Of a stretch of DNA of 64,000 nucleotides, positions 44,868-53,038 are shown piece by piece; the first letter of the stretch is position 1, and the number at the start of each line of letters is the position of its first letter. A model generated the notes under the pieces. The model saw nothing but the letters and a program-made list of their open reading frames with translations, made no database searches and had not been told where the DNA came from. This stretch comes from Rhodospirillales bacterium (GTDB lineage: Bacteria; Pseudomonadota; Alphaproteobacteria; Rhodospirillales; Casp-alpha2), in NCBI GenBank assembly GCA_017640505.1, contig JAEPQO010000002.1, forward strand, positions 558,001-622,000, written 5' to 3'. Position numbers and translations under genes: made by a program.

Positions 44868-44911
44868 ATCCGGGAACCATTGGCATGCTCGCCATTGTGG
44901 AAAACCCGGAT
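44868..44911 (+). promoter_or_regulatory. Leader hairpin upstream of the OmpA-like gene
   Basis: ATCCGGG (44868-44874) and CCCGGAT (44905-44911) are exact reverse complements, enclosing a GC-rich loop with CCATTGGC and GCCATTGTGG. It lies about 57 bases before the start of the lipoprotein gene, in a 329-bp gap (44639-44967) with no gene. A role in mRNA stability or sRNA-type control is conceivable but unproven. Confidence 0.4.
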
Positions 44912-44967
44912 TTGACGGAGTGGCCCACTTGGATCTTGGATCACTCATCAACATTTGGGGACCGAAA

Positions 44968-45825
44968 ATGAAATTTTTGAAATTCGCAATGGCCATCGCC
45001 CTTCTGCCGCTTCTGGCAGCGTGTGCGGCTGGTCCGGACACCGCGGCCACCAAGGCTATGGCCAACAAGGGATCGCCTTTCCACATGGCGCTTCAGAATG
45101 AATACGTCGCGCTCGCGATGGCTGAAGCCGAAGAATACGACATGGAAGACGCCCATTACTTCAACAACAAGGCGCTTGCCGCCGCCAAGGGCGAAGATGT
45201 CGGCCCGCAGGAATTGAAGGAACGCAACATCAAGGGTGATGCGCAATGGGAACTCGAAGCCGCCCGCCAGGCGCTTCGCGGCGAACTTCTCTCCGGCGCC
45301 AAAGACTGGGCACCGCTTGAAATTGCCCGTGCCCAGGCCATGTTCGATTGCTGGATGCAGGAACAGGAAGAAGGCGATCAGCAGGACCATATCGATGCTT
45401 GCAGAATCGCATTTGACGAAGCCCTCGCAAAGGCTTCCGGCATGCGTCCGAGCCCGATGGCCAAGCCGATGGCCAAGAAGATGATGGCGATGCCGGGTCC
45501 GTATATCGTCTACTTCGACTTCGACAGCTTCGAGCTGTCCGCAACCGGTGCTGCCGTGGTCAAGGAAGCTGCTGAAGCCGCCCTCGCCGCCGAAGCCGGC
45601 AAGGTCGTCGTGACCGGCCACACCGACACGTCGGGCAACGCCGAGTACAACCAGGGCCTGTCGCGCGCACGTGCCGCGTCGGTTCGTAACGGCCTGATCG
45701 AAAACGGCCTGAAACGCGACCAGGTCGAACGCTCCGGCGCCGGGGAAACCTTCCCGGACAAGGCTACCGGCGATGGCGTCAAAGAAGCGCTTAACCGCCG
45801 CGTCGTGATTACGATTTCCCGTTAA
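44968..45825 (+). CDS. OmpA family lipoprotein
   Basis: A 285-residue outer-membrane lipoprotein anchored by its lipid and by peptidoglycan. The signal peptide KFLKFAMAIALLPLLAAC gives the lipobox Cys at residue 19. An alpha-helical middle (about residues 40-160, rich in Ala, Glu and Met) separates it from a C-terminal OmpA domain: YIVYFDFDSFELSATGAAVVKEAA, VTGHTDTSGNAEYNQGLSRARAASVRNGLIENGL (the Asp and Arg contacts of diaminopimelate) and NRRVVITISR. The ATG at 44968 starts the signal peptide; longer frames are spurious. A terminator follows. Confidence 0.92.
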   Translation: MKFLKFAMAIALLPLLAACAAGPDTAATKAMANKGSPFHMALQNEYVALAMAEAEEYDMEDAHYFNNKALAAAKGEDVGPQELKERNIKGDAQWELEAARQALRGELLSGAKDWAPLEIARAQAMFDCWMQEQEEGDQQDHIDACRIAFDEALAKASGMRPSPMAKPMAKKMMAMPGPYIVYFDFDSFELSATGAAVVKEAAEAALAAEAGKVVVTGHTDTSGNAEYNQGLSRARAASVRNGLIENGLKRDQVERSGAGETFPDKATGDGVKEALNRRVVITISR

Positions 45826-45850
45826 TCGGCGAAATCATCGCGAAACCGGA

Positions 45851-45884
45851 AACGCCGGGCCCTCAGGGTCCGGCGTTTTCTTTT
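45851..45884 (+). terminator. Rho-independent terminator of the OmpA-like gene
   Basis: AACGCCGG (45851-45858) pairs with CCGGCGTT (45870-45877), with CCC/GGG also pairing in the loop, and is followed by TTTTCTTTT. It lies 26 bases after the stop. Confidence 0.88.
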
Positions 45885-45904
45885 ACTTTCCCCCACCCGG
45901 TACC

Positions 45905-45933
45905 GAAAAAAAGGGTCGCCACAAGGCGACCCT
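45905..45933 (-). terminator. Rho-independent terminator of the kinase operon
   Basis: On the minus strand AGGGTCGCC-TTGT-GGCGACCCT is a perfect 9-bp stem, followed by a run of seven T. It lies about 160 bases beyond the kinase stop at 46093. The intervening stretch shows no gene. Confidence 0.86.
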
Positions 45934-46092
45934 AGGGGGAGTGTGACCGTCTCCGGGAATGCTCCCGGAAGCGGCGATAGAACTGATTGTCCGGCGAGAA
46001 ACCAACACCGAACCGGATTGCCAACCAATTGGCAAAATCAATCGTGATGAGGGTATGCAGGAAACCTGACGAAAGCCTGACGAATGCCGCAA

Positions 46093-47577
46093 CTAGTCGC
46101 CAAGGGCGGCGCGTGCCGATGGCTCGTCCAGCGGCGGGAAGACGAGCGAAAATTCCGCACCGCCACCATCGCCGCGACCGATCGAAATCTGGGCGTCATG
46201 AATATCGGCAATTGTCTTAACGATATGCAGTCCCAGCCCGGCCCCGGCACCGCGGCGGTCGGTTCGCGTGAACTTCTCGAACAAACGGGCGCGGTCCTCG
46301 AGCGGAATACCCCGCCCCTGGTCTGCAATTCTGATCGCCGCCGGATCCATTTCCAGATTCACATTGATAGCGGTGCCGCGTGCGGAATACTTAATCGCAT
46401 TCTCGATCATGTTGCGGATCGCATGTTCGATTGCGGCACCGTCACCGTGAATCATGATCGGCCCCGAGTAACCGTCGAGTTCCAGCGAGCGATCTTCCTT
46501 GATCGCCAGCGGTGCAAGACTGCTGATGACATCGACGGTAACGCCGTAAAGGTCGCAACGCGCATCCGGCGGCAGCATGAAATGTTCATATCGTGTCAAC
46601 GTCAGCAACTGCTCGACCATCCGCGCCAGCGTATCGACCTCGGTCTTGAGATCGGTGACTTCCTTGCTCGCGCCGAGGCTGTCGAGATTTGCACGTAACA
46701 CGGCAAGAGGGGTACGCAGCTTGTGCGCGACATTGGCGGCAAAATCACGGTGCGTGGAAATGCTGTCTTTCAGCGCTTCCATGGCACGTTTCATGTCCGT
46801 GATGTCACGCGCCATCATGACAGTCCCGCCATCGGGCAGGCGTTCTTCGTCGACGTAAAGCCAGCGCCCCTTCCCGGCTTTGATCTCAAAGGGGCCGCTC
46901 GTCGTCTTACGCCGCGCCAGCCTTCGTTTTATCCAGTCCTCACCGGAGTCCACCGCCTCGGGGTAACGCCCCGCCTCGACCTCCGCGCGCAGCAAGTCCT
47001 CGAACAGGCTCCCGGGATGGGCGACATCGCCCAAATCCTTGTTCAACTGCCGGAACCGCGCATTGGAGATAACGAGTTTGTCGTCCTCGTCGTAGAGCGC
47101 GAAGTAGCCTGAAAGAACTTCAATTGCATCGGCAAGGCGTACGTTGGCACGCTCGACCCTCACCAGTTCGGTAATATCCTTGGCAATCCCCGTGGCACCG
47201 GCGAACTCGTCGGACTCCGGGTCGAACCGGGGAATACCCGAAACGGCGAAATGACGCACTTCGTCGTCACGCCCCGTCGCCTCGAAGCTTTTGTCCCGGA
47301 ACGGGCGTTTGAAATCTGGCGGATTGGACTCTTCACCGTCAAGAAGACGAAAAACACCGACTTCTTCGAAGCTCTTGCCGATAACCTGAACGGGGTGGAT
47401 GCCGAGCCGGTCGATGATCCGTTCGGAAACATAGGTGAAGTTGTTGTCGCTGTCCGTTTCCCAGACCCAGTCGGAAATCAGACGCGTCAAATCCTCCAGC
47501 CGGCGAAAGGCTTCCGTTGCCCGTTCCGCCTGTGAGCCGGAAATCGACGGCCAACTTCTGGGCCGACGCTCAGCCAT
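46093..47577 (-). CDS. Soluble double-PAS sensor histidine kinase
   Basis: A 494-residue cytoplasmic kinase. PAS1 (about residues 24-140: RLISDWVWETDSDNNFTYVSERIIDRLG) and PAS2 (about 148-262: GYFALYDEDDKLVISNARFRQLN) precede a HisKA domain with ANVAHKLRTPL (His285), the N box IEHAIRNMIENAIKYSARG, ADQGRGIPLEDRARLFEKF and GAGLGLHIVKTIADIH. No membrane segment, so an internal cue is sensed. Its start overlaps the DUF2336 gene by eight bases, and the cognate OmpR-type regulator is two genes upstream. Confidence 0.93.
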   Translation of the reverse strand: MAERRPRSWPSISGSQAERATEAFRRLEDLTRLISDWVWETDSDNNFTYVSERIIDRLGIHPVQVIGKSFEEVGVFRLLDGEESNPPDFKRPFRDKSFEATGRDDEVRHFAVSGIPRFDPESDEFAGATGIAKDITELVRVERANVRLADAIEVLSGYFALYDEDDKLVISNARFRQLNKDLGDVAHPGSLFEDLLRAEVEAGRYPEAVDSGEDWIKRRLARRKTTSGPFEIKAGKGRWLYVDEERLPDGGTVMMARDITDMKRAMEALKDSISTHRDFAANVAHKLRTPLAVLRANLDSLGASKEVTDLKTEVDTLARMVEQLLTLTRYEHFMLPPDARCDLYGVTVDVISSLAPLAIKEDRSLELDGYSGPIMIHGDGAAIEHAIRNMIENAIKYSARGTAINVNLEMDPAAIRIADQGRGIPLEDRARLFEKFTRTDRRGAGAGLGLHIVKTIADIHDAQISIGRGDGGGAEFSLVFPPLDEPSARAALGD

Positions 47578-48709
47578 GGTCCTTGAGACGGGTTTCTAGC
47601 TCCCTTAGCGCGCCCAGATAATCGGAGCCGCGATGCCACATCTTCAGCACATCGACTGCGGCTTTCCTGGGAGTATTGCTATAGAAAGCGCGCAACGACG
47701 GCGTTTGCGCCTCAACCTCTGCTTTGGTTCCGGCCTTTGCCAGGTGGCAGTACTCATAGAGTTCAATGAATTCGTTTTCGGACATGCCGATGCCGCGGCA
47801 GGCGATGGCAAGCCCCTCGCCCCCCTGCTCGAAAACGAGCCGTTGGATCAGATGTTCCCGCAATTTGGACACCTGGGCGAACAGCGCGATGAACAGCGGG
47901 ACTTCCCCCTCGCGCAGCGCGGTCGTCAACATCTCAACGGTTACCAGTCCCTCGTCCCTGAGCGCGTCCGCCAGCTCCTTGACCTTCTTTTTCTGGCCCC
48001 GCCCGGATGCCGCGATCTCTTCGGCCGTCGCCTGCTCCAGCAACTCGTCCACGGTGGCACGGTCGAGACTGAAGTGGTCTACGATGTGCTGACGCAATGC
48101 GGCGGAAACCCACAGGAACATCTTCTTGGCGAGTTCCGGGTCGAGCTCGTCGCGATTCAGGATCGGTTCCTGGAAACTGTCGACGCGCCGGGACTGCTCG
48201 ACCAGGTATTCCATCGTATTGGTCGAAATCCGCGCATTGGTGTTCTTCAGCAGCGAAATGATGACAGGTTCACGTCCCGTTTCGACGATGGCATCGGAAA
48301 CGCTCTCGGAAACGAACTTCCGCATCGTGATCGCCAGCATGTGCTCTTCGGTACGGAGCTTGATCACTTCGATCAGGTTCTCGTCACGAAGCAATCCCGA
48401 TTTCGAAAGGATCGGAAAGGCGACATTTATCTCGTCATTGGCAAGCCTGGAAACCAGGTTTCGCGGCACGTCGTCCATAAGCGCCAACCGGCCTGCGACA
48501 GCCTGCCTAACGGACACCTCGATATCGTTGATGATGGTTTCGAGGATGCCGTACATCTGCGCGCGCTGACGCTCACTCAGAACACTCGACTGGTTATCAA
48601 ACAGATCGATGATGATGTTGGTGAGCTCGGAACGGCTGGCCGCGGACTTCTGACGCGCCAATGACATCAGAAACTCAGCATCAAATTTACGCTCTTCGCC
48701 GTCGGTCAT
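47570..48709 (-). CDS. DUF2336 domain-containing protein
   Basis: A 379-residue all-helical protein of the DUF2336 family, widespread in Alphaproteobacteria and of unknown function. Helical-repeat character is evident (ETIINDIEVSVRQAVAGRLALMDDVPRNLVSRLANDEINVAFPILSKSGLL; SLLKNTNARISTNTMEYLVEQSRRVDSFQEPIL), recalling HEAT repeats. It has no signal peptide or catalytic motif I can see. Placed between a regulator gene (three bases away) and a kinase gene (overlapping eight bases), it is likely to be a protein-protein adaptor in this signalling unit. Confidence 0.9.
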   Translation of the reverse strand: MTDGEERKFDAEFLMSLARQKSAASRSELTNIIIDLFDNQSSVLSERQRAQMYGILETIINDIEVSVRQAVAGRLALMDDVPRNLVSRLANDEINVAFPILSKSGLLRDENLIEVIKLRTEEHMLAITMRKFVSESVSDAIVETGREPVIISLLKNTNARISTNTMEYLVEQSRRVDSFQEPILNRDELDPELAKKMFLWVSAALRQHIVDHFSLDRATVDELLEQATAEEIAASGRGQKKKVKELADALRDEGLVTVEMLTTALREGEVPLFIALFAQVSKLREHLIQRLVFEQGGEGLAIACRGIGMSENEFIELYEYCHLAKAGTKAEVEAQTPSLRAFYSNTPRKAAVDVLKMWHRGSDYLGALRELETRLKDHG

Positions 48710-48712
48710 AAT

Positions 48713-49390
48713 TCACGCTTCCTCCCCTGACAGAAGATAACCGACCCCACGGATCGTGTGAACGGTGACATTGGCTCCGGCGCCCTGTAACCGCTTGCGC
48801 AATCGTGAAACGTGAACCTCAACGGAATTTGAGGAAACTTCTTCGTCGAAACCGTAAATTTTGTCTTCCAGGACATCTTTCGGAACGACCCGCCCCTTTC
48901 GGCGCAGGAGCTGCTCGAGGACTTCCATTTCACGTCTCGAGATCGGCGTCGTTTTCGCGTTGATACGCACTTCCCGTGCCGTGGTGTCGAATTCGATGTT
49001 GCCTTCGGCAAGAACCGTCCCCAGAACGCCACCCGGGCGGCGCAGCAGCGCCCGCACGCGTGCCAGCAGTTCCTCCATCGCGAACGGTTTCAGCATATAG
49101 TCGTCGGAACCGGCATTCAGGCCACGTACGCGGTCTTCGACCGCATCGCGCGCCGTCAGGATCAGCACCGGCGTCACATCGCCGTCGTCACGCCATTTCT
49201 TGAGAACGTCCAGCCCGTCCTTGTCGGGCAAACCCAGATCGAGCACGACCGCGTCGTAATCCACGGTCTCCATTGCCGCATCACCATCGCCGGCGTTGTA
49301 CACCACGTCGACGGTAAAACCGCCGGCCTCCAAGCCATCTCTGACGAACTCGGCGAAACGTTCGTGATCCTCAACGAGCAAGAGACGCAA
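48713..49390 (-). CDS. OmpR/PhoB family response regulator
   Basis: A 225-residue DNA-binding regulator. The receiver has LLLVEDHERF (Asp8), phospho-acceptor Asp51 in VVLDLGLPDKDG, LILTARD (Thr) and MLKPFAMEEL (Lys). The winged-helix output follows from residue 130 with ISRREMEVLEQLLRRKGRVVPKDVLEDKIY and VEVHVSRLRKRLQ. A TTG start at 49390 with GGAGG six bases upstream fits; other in-frame codons upstream lack a site. It leads the operon with the DUF2336 and kinase genes. Confidence 0.92.
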   Translation of the reverse strand: MRLLLVEDHERFAEFVRDGLEAGGFTVDVVYNAGDGDAAMETVDYDAVVLDLGLPDKDGLDVLKKWRDDGDVTPVLILTARDAVEDRVRGLNAGSDDYMLKPFAMEELLARVRALLRRPGGVLGTVLAEGNIEFDTTAREVRINAKTTPISRREMEVLEQLLRRKGRVVPKDVLEDKIYGFDEEVSSNSVEVHVSRLRKRLQGAGANVTVHTIRGVGYLLSGEEA

Positions 49391-49554
49391 ATTACCCTCC
49401 GAATCAGCGCACAAGCACAGCGGCGCTGAACACAGCCGTATTAACTTCCTTCATATATCGACGGAAACGATCCGGGACAGATTTGCCCCAGACACAAATT
49501 TCCCCCGTTACGGCCAAACTACATCGCCACAAAAATAGGGCAAGTACTGAACCC

Positions 49555-50565
49555 TTATAGATCAATTGGCTGAGCTTGTTCATCTTCCGGGTCGAAGCCC
49601 AAGATTCGCCACGTCTCCTGCATATGCGGCGGTAACGGCGCAGTAACCTGGATCGGCGGACCGCTTTTTCTCGGAATCATGAGCGCGCGCGCATGCAGAT
49701 GCAGCTTTTTCTGGATTCCGGCTTCGAAAACGTTGCCTTCTTCGTCTTCGTCGGTGGCGCCATATTTTCCGTCACCCAGGATCGGCGTTCCCATGAGCTG
49801 GCAATGCACGCGGAGCTGGTGCGTTCGCCCGGTCAACGGCTCGAGCTCAAGCCACGTCACCCTTTTGCCGGCACGATCGATCATCCGGAACCGGGTCTTT
49901 GCCGGCTTCCCCATGTTCTCGTCGACCTGTACGAGGTCACCCCGCTTTCCGGGCAGTTTGGCCAACGGGGCGTCAATCATGCCGCCTTCATGCGGCGGTG
50001 TGCCAATCACCGCCGCCCAATAGATCTTGCGCGTGTCGCGCGCCTGGAACGCTTTCGCGAGACGCGCTGCCGACGCCCGTGTACGGGCCAGCAAGAGCAC
50101 GCCCGACGTGTCCTTATCAAGCCGATGAACCAGACGGGGGCGTTCCTTGGCGCCGAGCTTGAGGCGATCCAGGGCGCCGTCGATGTGCGTATCCATGCCG
50201 GACCCGCCCTGTACGGCAAGCCCCGGCGGTTTGTTGATCGCCATCAAATCGTCGTCGATATAAATGATGCTGTCCTTGAGCTGGTCGCCCAGGCGTCCTG
50301 CCGCTTCGAGATCCATGCCGCCGAGTTTCGGCTTGCTTCCCGCTGTGGGGTCACTGTCCTCGATATTAGGTGGAATCCGGACCGTCTGACCGTTTTCGAT
50401 CCGGTCGGCTGCCTTGGACCGCGCACCGTCGACGCGGATCTGGCCGGTGCGCAGCAATTTTTGCAGCTTGCCCTGCTTGAGGCCGGGAAAGCGGTTCCTC
50501 AGCCACCGGTCGAGCCGCTGGCCACCCTCGCCGTCTTCAACGGTGACATTGCGCACGCCGCTCAT
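49555..50565 (-). CDS. rluC: RluC-type 23S rRNA pseudouridine synthase
   Basis: A 336-residue pseudouridine synthase: an N-terminal S4 RNA-binding domain (residues 17-64: RLDRWLRNRFPGLKQGKLQKLLRTGQIRVDGAR), a linker, then the catalytic domain with the signature PRLVHRLDKDTSGVLLLART, in which Asp150 is the nucleophile, and LTGRTHQLRVHCQLMGTPILGD. The ATG overlaps the crcB stop (ATGA). The far longer open frame up to 51066 is shadow of crcB and rarA. RluD would look similar; no direct test separates them. Confidence 0.9.
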   Translation of the reverse strand: MSGVRNVTVEDGEGGQRLDRWLRNRFPGLKQGKLQKLLRTGQIRVDGARSKAADRIENGQTVRIPPNIEDSDPTAGSKPKLGGMDLEAAGRLGDQLKDSIIYIDDDLMAINKPPGLAVQGGSGMDTHIDGALDRLKLGAKERPRLVHRLDKDTSGVLLLARTRASAARLAKAFQARDTRKIYWAAVIGTPPHEGGMIDAPLAKLPGKRGDLVQVDENMGKPAKTRFRMIDRAGKRVTWLELEPLTGRTHQLRVHCQLMGTPILGDGKYGATDEDEEGNVFEAGIQKKLHLHARALMIPRKSGPPIQVTAPLPPHMQETWRILGFDPEDEQAQPIDL

Positions 50566-50948
50566 GTGATGAGCACTCGCGTCAGTGCCATGCCGCCCCA
50601 CAGCGCGGCTATACTCGCGACAACGGAAACGATGACATAAAGCATCGCATGGACGTTCTCGCCGCGCGTCACCAGGGTGACGACGTCGAGCGAGAAGGTC
50701 GAGAACGTCGTAAACGCACCCAGCACACCGACGACGATCATGGCGCGGATTTCCGGACTGGGGGACCACATCAGCGCAGATGTCTCGATAACCGCGCCCA
50801 GGACGAATGAACCGACGATATTCACGATGACCGTGCCGTATGGAAACCCGTGCCCGATCAGCGCCCCGGCGAGCGACACCACGCCGTAGCGACCGACCGC
50901 CCCGAGCGCGCCGCCAGCGGCGACAAATACAATCATCGACAAATTCAC
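50562..50948 (-). CDS. crcB: Fluoride channel CrcB/Fluc
   Basis: A 128-residue fluoride-export channel that forms a dual-topology dimer. Four membrane helices; signature GGALGAVGRYGV at the start, YGTVIVNIVGSFVLGAV (the Asn of the fluoride track) and TTFSTFSLDVV (the Phe box and Ser/Thr of the pore). A GTG start overlaps the rarA stop and its stop overlaps rluC. I looked for a fluoride riboswitch upstream and, as the gene is inside an operon, see none. Confidence 0.95.
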   Translation of the reverse strand: MNLSMIVFVAAGGALGAVGRYGVVSLAGALIGHGFPYGTVIVNIVGSFVLGAVIETSALMWSPSPEIRAMIVVGVLGAFTTFSTFSLDVVTLVTRGENVHAMLYVIVSVVASIAALWGGMALTRVLIT

Positions 50949-52249
50949 GTTTCCGGCTCCTTTTGCCGCTTTCGGCGCAGTGTATCCCAGTATTGCAGGC
51001 GTTTTGCAATCTCGCGCTCGAACCCCGCCTCCTTGGGGCTGTAAAGCCGCTGACGGGCCATGTCATCGGGGAAGTAGTCCTGACCGGAAAATCCGTCTTT
51101 CTGATCGTGATCGTAGGCGTATCCGTCGCCGTAGCCGATGTCCTTCATCAATTTCGTCGGCGCATTGAGGATATGTTTGGGCGGCATCAGCGAGCCTGTT
51201 TCCTTGGCCAGCCTGTTTGCCGCGGACGCGGCCTTGTAGGCGGCGTTGGACTTCGGTGCCGTCGCCAGATAGAGCACGCACTGCACGATCGCCAGTTCGC
51301 CCTCGGGCGAGCCCAGCCGCTCGTAGGCCTCCCACGCGGCAATGGACTGCGGCAGCGCGTTCGGGTCGGCCAGGCCGATGTCCTCGGACGCAAAGCGCAC
51401 CAGGCGGCGTGCCACGTACCGGGGGTCCTCGCCGCCTGCCATCATGCGCGCAAACCAGTAGAGTGCGGCATCCGCGTCCGAGCCCCTGAGCGACTTATGA
51501 AGCGCGGAGATCAGGTTATAGTGGGCTTCCTGGCCCTTGTCATAAAGCGGCTGGCGGCTCTGCACCACGTTCGCCAGGTGCTCCGGGGTCAAAGGATCCG
51601 CGTCAGCCGGCAGGCCGATCAGGATATCCGCCATGTTCAGAAGATACCGCCCGTCGCCATCGGCCATGGCGCGCAGCGCCGTGCGGGCATCGTCGTCAAC
51701 CGGGAACGTGCGGCCTTCCACTTCCTCGACACGCTTCAGCAGTTCTTCCAAGGCATCGTCGTCCAGACGCCTGAGGACGAGCACCTGGGCCCGGGACAGA
51801 AGCGCGGCGTTCAGCTCGAACGACGGATTTTCGGTCGTCGCCCCGACGAGTACGACCGTGCCGTCCTCGACAAAGGGCAGGAACCCGTCCTGCTGGGCGC
51901 GGTTGAAACGGTGGATTTCATCGACGAAGAGCAGCGTCCCCTGCCCCATCTCCCGCTTGCGCCTGGCCTCGTCGACGGCTTTGCGGACATCGGCGACACC
52001 GGAAAACACCGCCGATAACGGCGTAAACGCGAGATCGGTTTCCTTCGCCAGCAACCGGGCGATGGTCGTTTTACCGGTGCCCGGCGGTCCCCAGAATATG
52101 ACGGATGCCAGCTTCTTCGCCTGGATCATCCGCCTGAGCGGACCTTCGGGACCCAGAATGTGATCCTGACCGACGACGTCGTCCAACGTCTGCGGGCGCA
52201 GACGGTCTGCGAGCGGACGGGGCGCATCGGCTTCGAAAAGTGTGCTCAC
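50945..52249 (-). CDS. rarA: Replication-associated recombination protein A (AAA+ ATPase)
   Basis: A 434-residue MgsA/RarA-type AAA+ ATPase that acts at stalled replication forks and gaps. Walker A is GPPGTGKT at 54-61, Walker B and the sensor region read TLLFVDEIHRFNRAQQD, the arginine finger lies in ALLSRAQVLVLRRL, and the C-terminal tetramer domain includes ALHKSLRGSDADAALYWFARMMAGGEDP. Starts with GTG, and the crcB start overlaps its end. The dienelactone hydrolase ends 18 bases upstream. Confidence 0.94.
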   Translation of the reverse strand: MSTLFEADAPRPLADRLRPQTLDDVVGQDHILGPEGPLRRMIQAKKLASVIFWGPPGTGKTTIARLLAKETDLAFTPLSAVFSGVADVRKAVDEARRKREMGQGTLLFVDEIHRFNRAQQDGFLPFVEDGTVVLVGATTENPSFELNAALLSRAQVLVLRRLDDDALEELLKRVEEVEGRTFPVDDDARTALRAMADGDGRYLLNMADILIGLPADADPLTPEHLANVVQSRQPLYDKGQEAHYNLISALHKSLRGSDADAALYWFARMMAGGEDPRYVARRLVRFASEDIGLADPNALPQSIAAWEAYERLGSPEGELAIVQCVLYLATAPKSNAAYKAASAANRLAKETGSLMPPKHILNAPTKLMKDIGYGDGYAYDHDQKDGFSGQDYFPDDMARQRLYSPKEAGFEREIAKRLQYWDTLRRKRQKEPET

Positions 52250-52267
52250 CGATGCCGCCCCCGGTTC

Positions 52268-52963
52268 TTAACGCAGGTGCGCTGCAAAGAATTCCTGCGA
52301 GCGGTCGCGCGCCAGGTTGGCCGCGGCCTCGTCATAATGCTCGCCGCCCTTGCGTGCGAAAGCGTGGTCATTGCCCTGGTAATCGAACAACGTCGCCTTC
52401 TCGTTGCCGTCGAGCGCCGCATGCACCTTTGCCTGGTTCTCTTTCGGCACGAAACCGTCTTCGGTCGCGATGTGCAACAGCACGGGCGCCTTGAGCTGCT
52501 CGCCCACATGTTCTTCCAGCATGACGCCGTAATAGCCCACCGCCGCATCGATGTCGGTCCGTGTCGCCGTCAGGAACGCCAGCCGGCCGCCAAGACAGAA
52601 CCCAACCGAGCCGACCTTGCCCGTGCAGGCATCAAGACCACGCAGATGCGTGATCGTCGCCGCCAGATCGTCGACACCCTTGTCGAGATCGAAACCGTTG
52701 AACAGTTCGAACGCGCGCGCCCATTCCGCTTCCGTCTGATCGGTGATCTGAATGCCGGGCTCCTGGCGCCAGAACAGATCGGGACAGAGCGCGACGTAGC
52801 CGGCCGCGGCCCATTGATCCGTCAGGCCACGCATGACCTCGTTGACGCCGAAAATTTCCTGGATGACGACGATCCCGGGGCCGGAACCGCCTTCCGGCAA
52901 CGCCAGATAGCCCGTAAACTCGCCGCCGTCGTTGGATGCAATGGTGATATCCTGTCCGCTCAT
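52268..52963 (-). CDS. Dienelactone hydrolase family protein
   Basis: A 231-residue alpha/beta hydrolase of the carboxymethylenebutenolidase family. The triad is Cys123 (GSVGFCLGGRLAF), Asp169 (HIATEDGFVP) and His200 (YQGNDHAFARKGG). It starts at the ATG at 52963, which has GGGAGGA upstream; an upstream frame is noise. No chlorocatechol genes are near, so it is probably a general hydrolase rather than part of an aromatic pathway. Lies 75 bases after the Deg protease gene. Confidence 0.92.
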   Translation of the reverse strand: MSGQDITIASNDGGEFTGYLALPEGGSGPGIVVIQEIFGVNEVMRGLTDQWAAAGYVALCPDLFWRQEPGIQITDQTEAEWARAFELFNGFDLDKGVDDLAATITHLRGLDACTGKVGSVGFCLGGRLAFLTATRTDIDAAVGYYGVMLEEHVGEQLKAPVLLHIATEDGFVPKENQAKVHAALDGNEKATLFDYQGNDHAFARKGGEHYDEAAANLARDRSQEFFAAHLR

Positions 52964-53038
52964 CCGATTATCCTCCCGTTGATTGCTATTGACCGAAAGC
53001 GTAACGCATCGCCCCGCAGGGGCCAAGGAAGCGCGTGC

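Noticed and set aside
50562-51066. A long N-terminal extension of RluC
   Set aside because: The region is fully used by crcB in another frame, and RluC has a natural ATG at 50565 with an S4 domain right after it.
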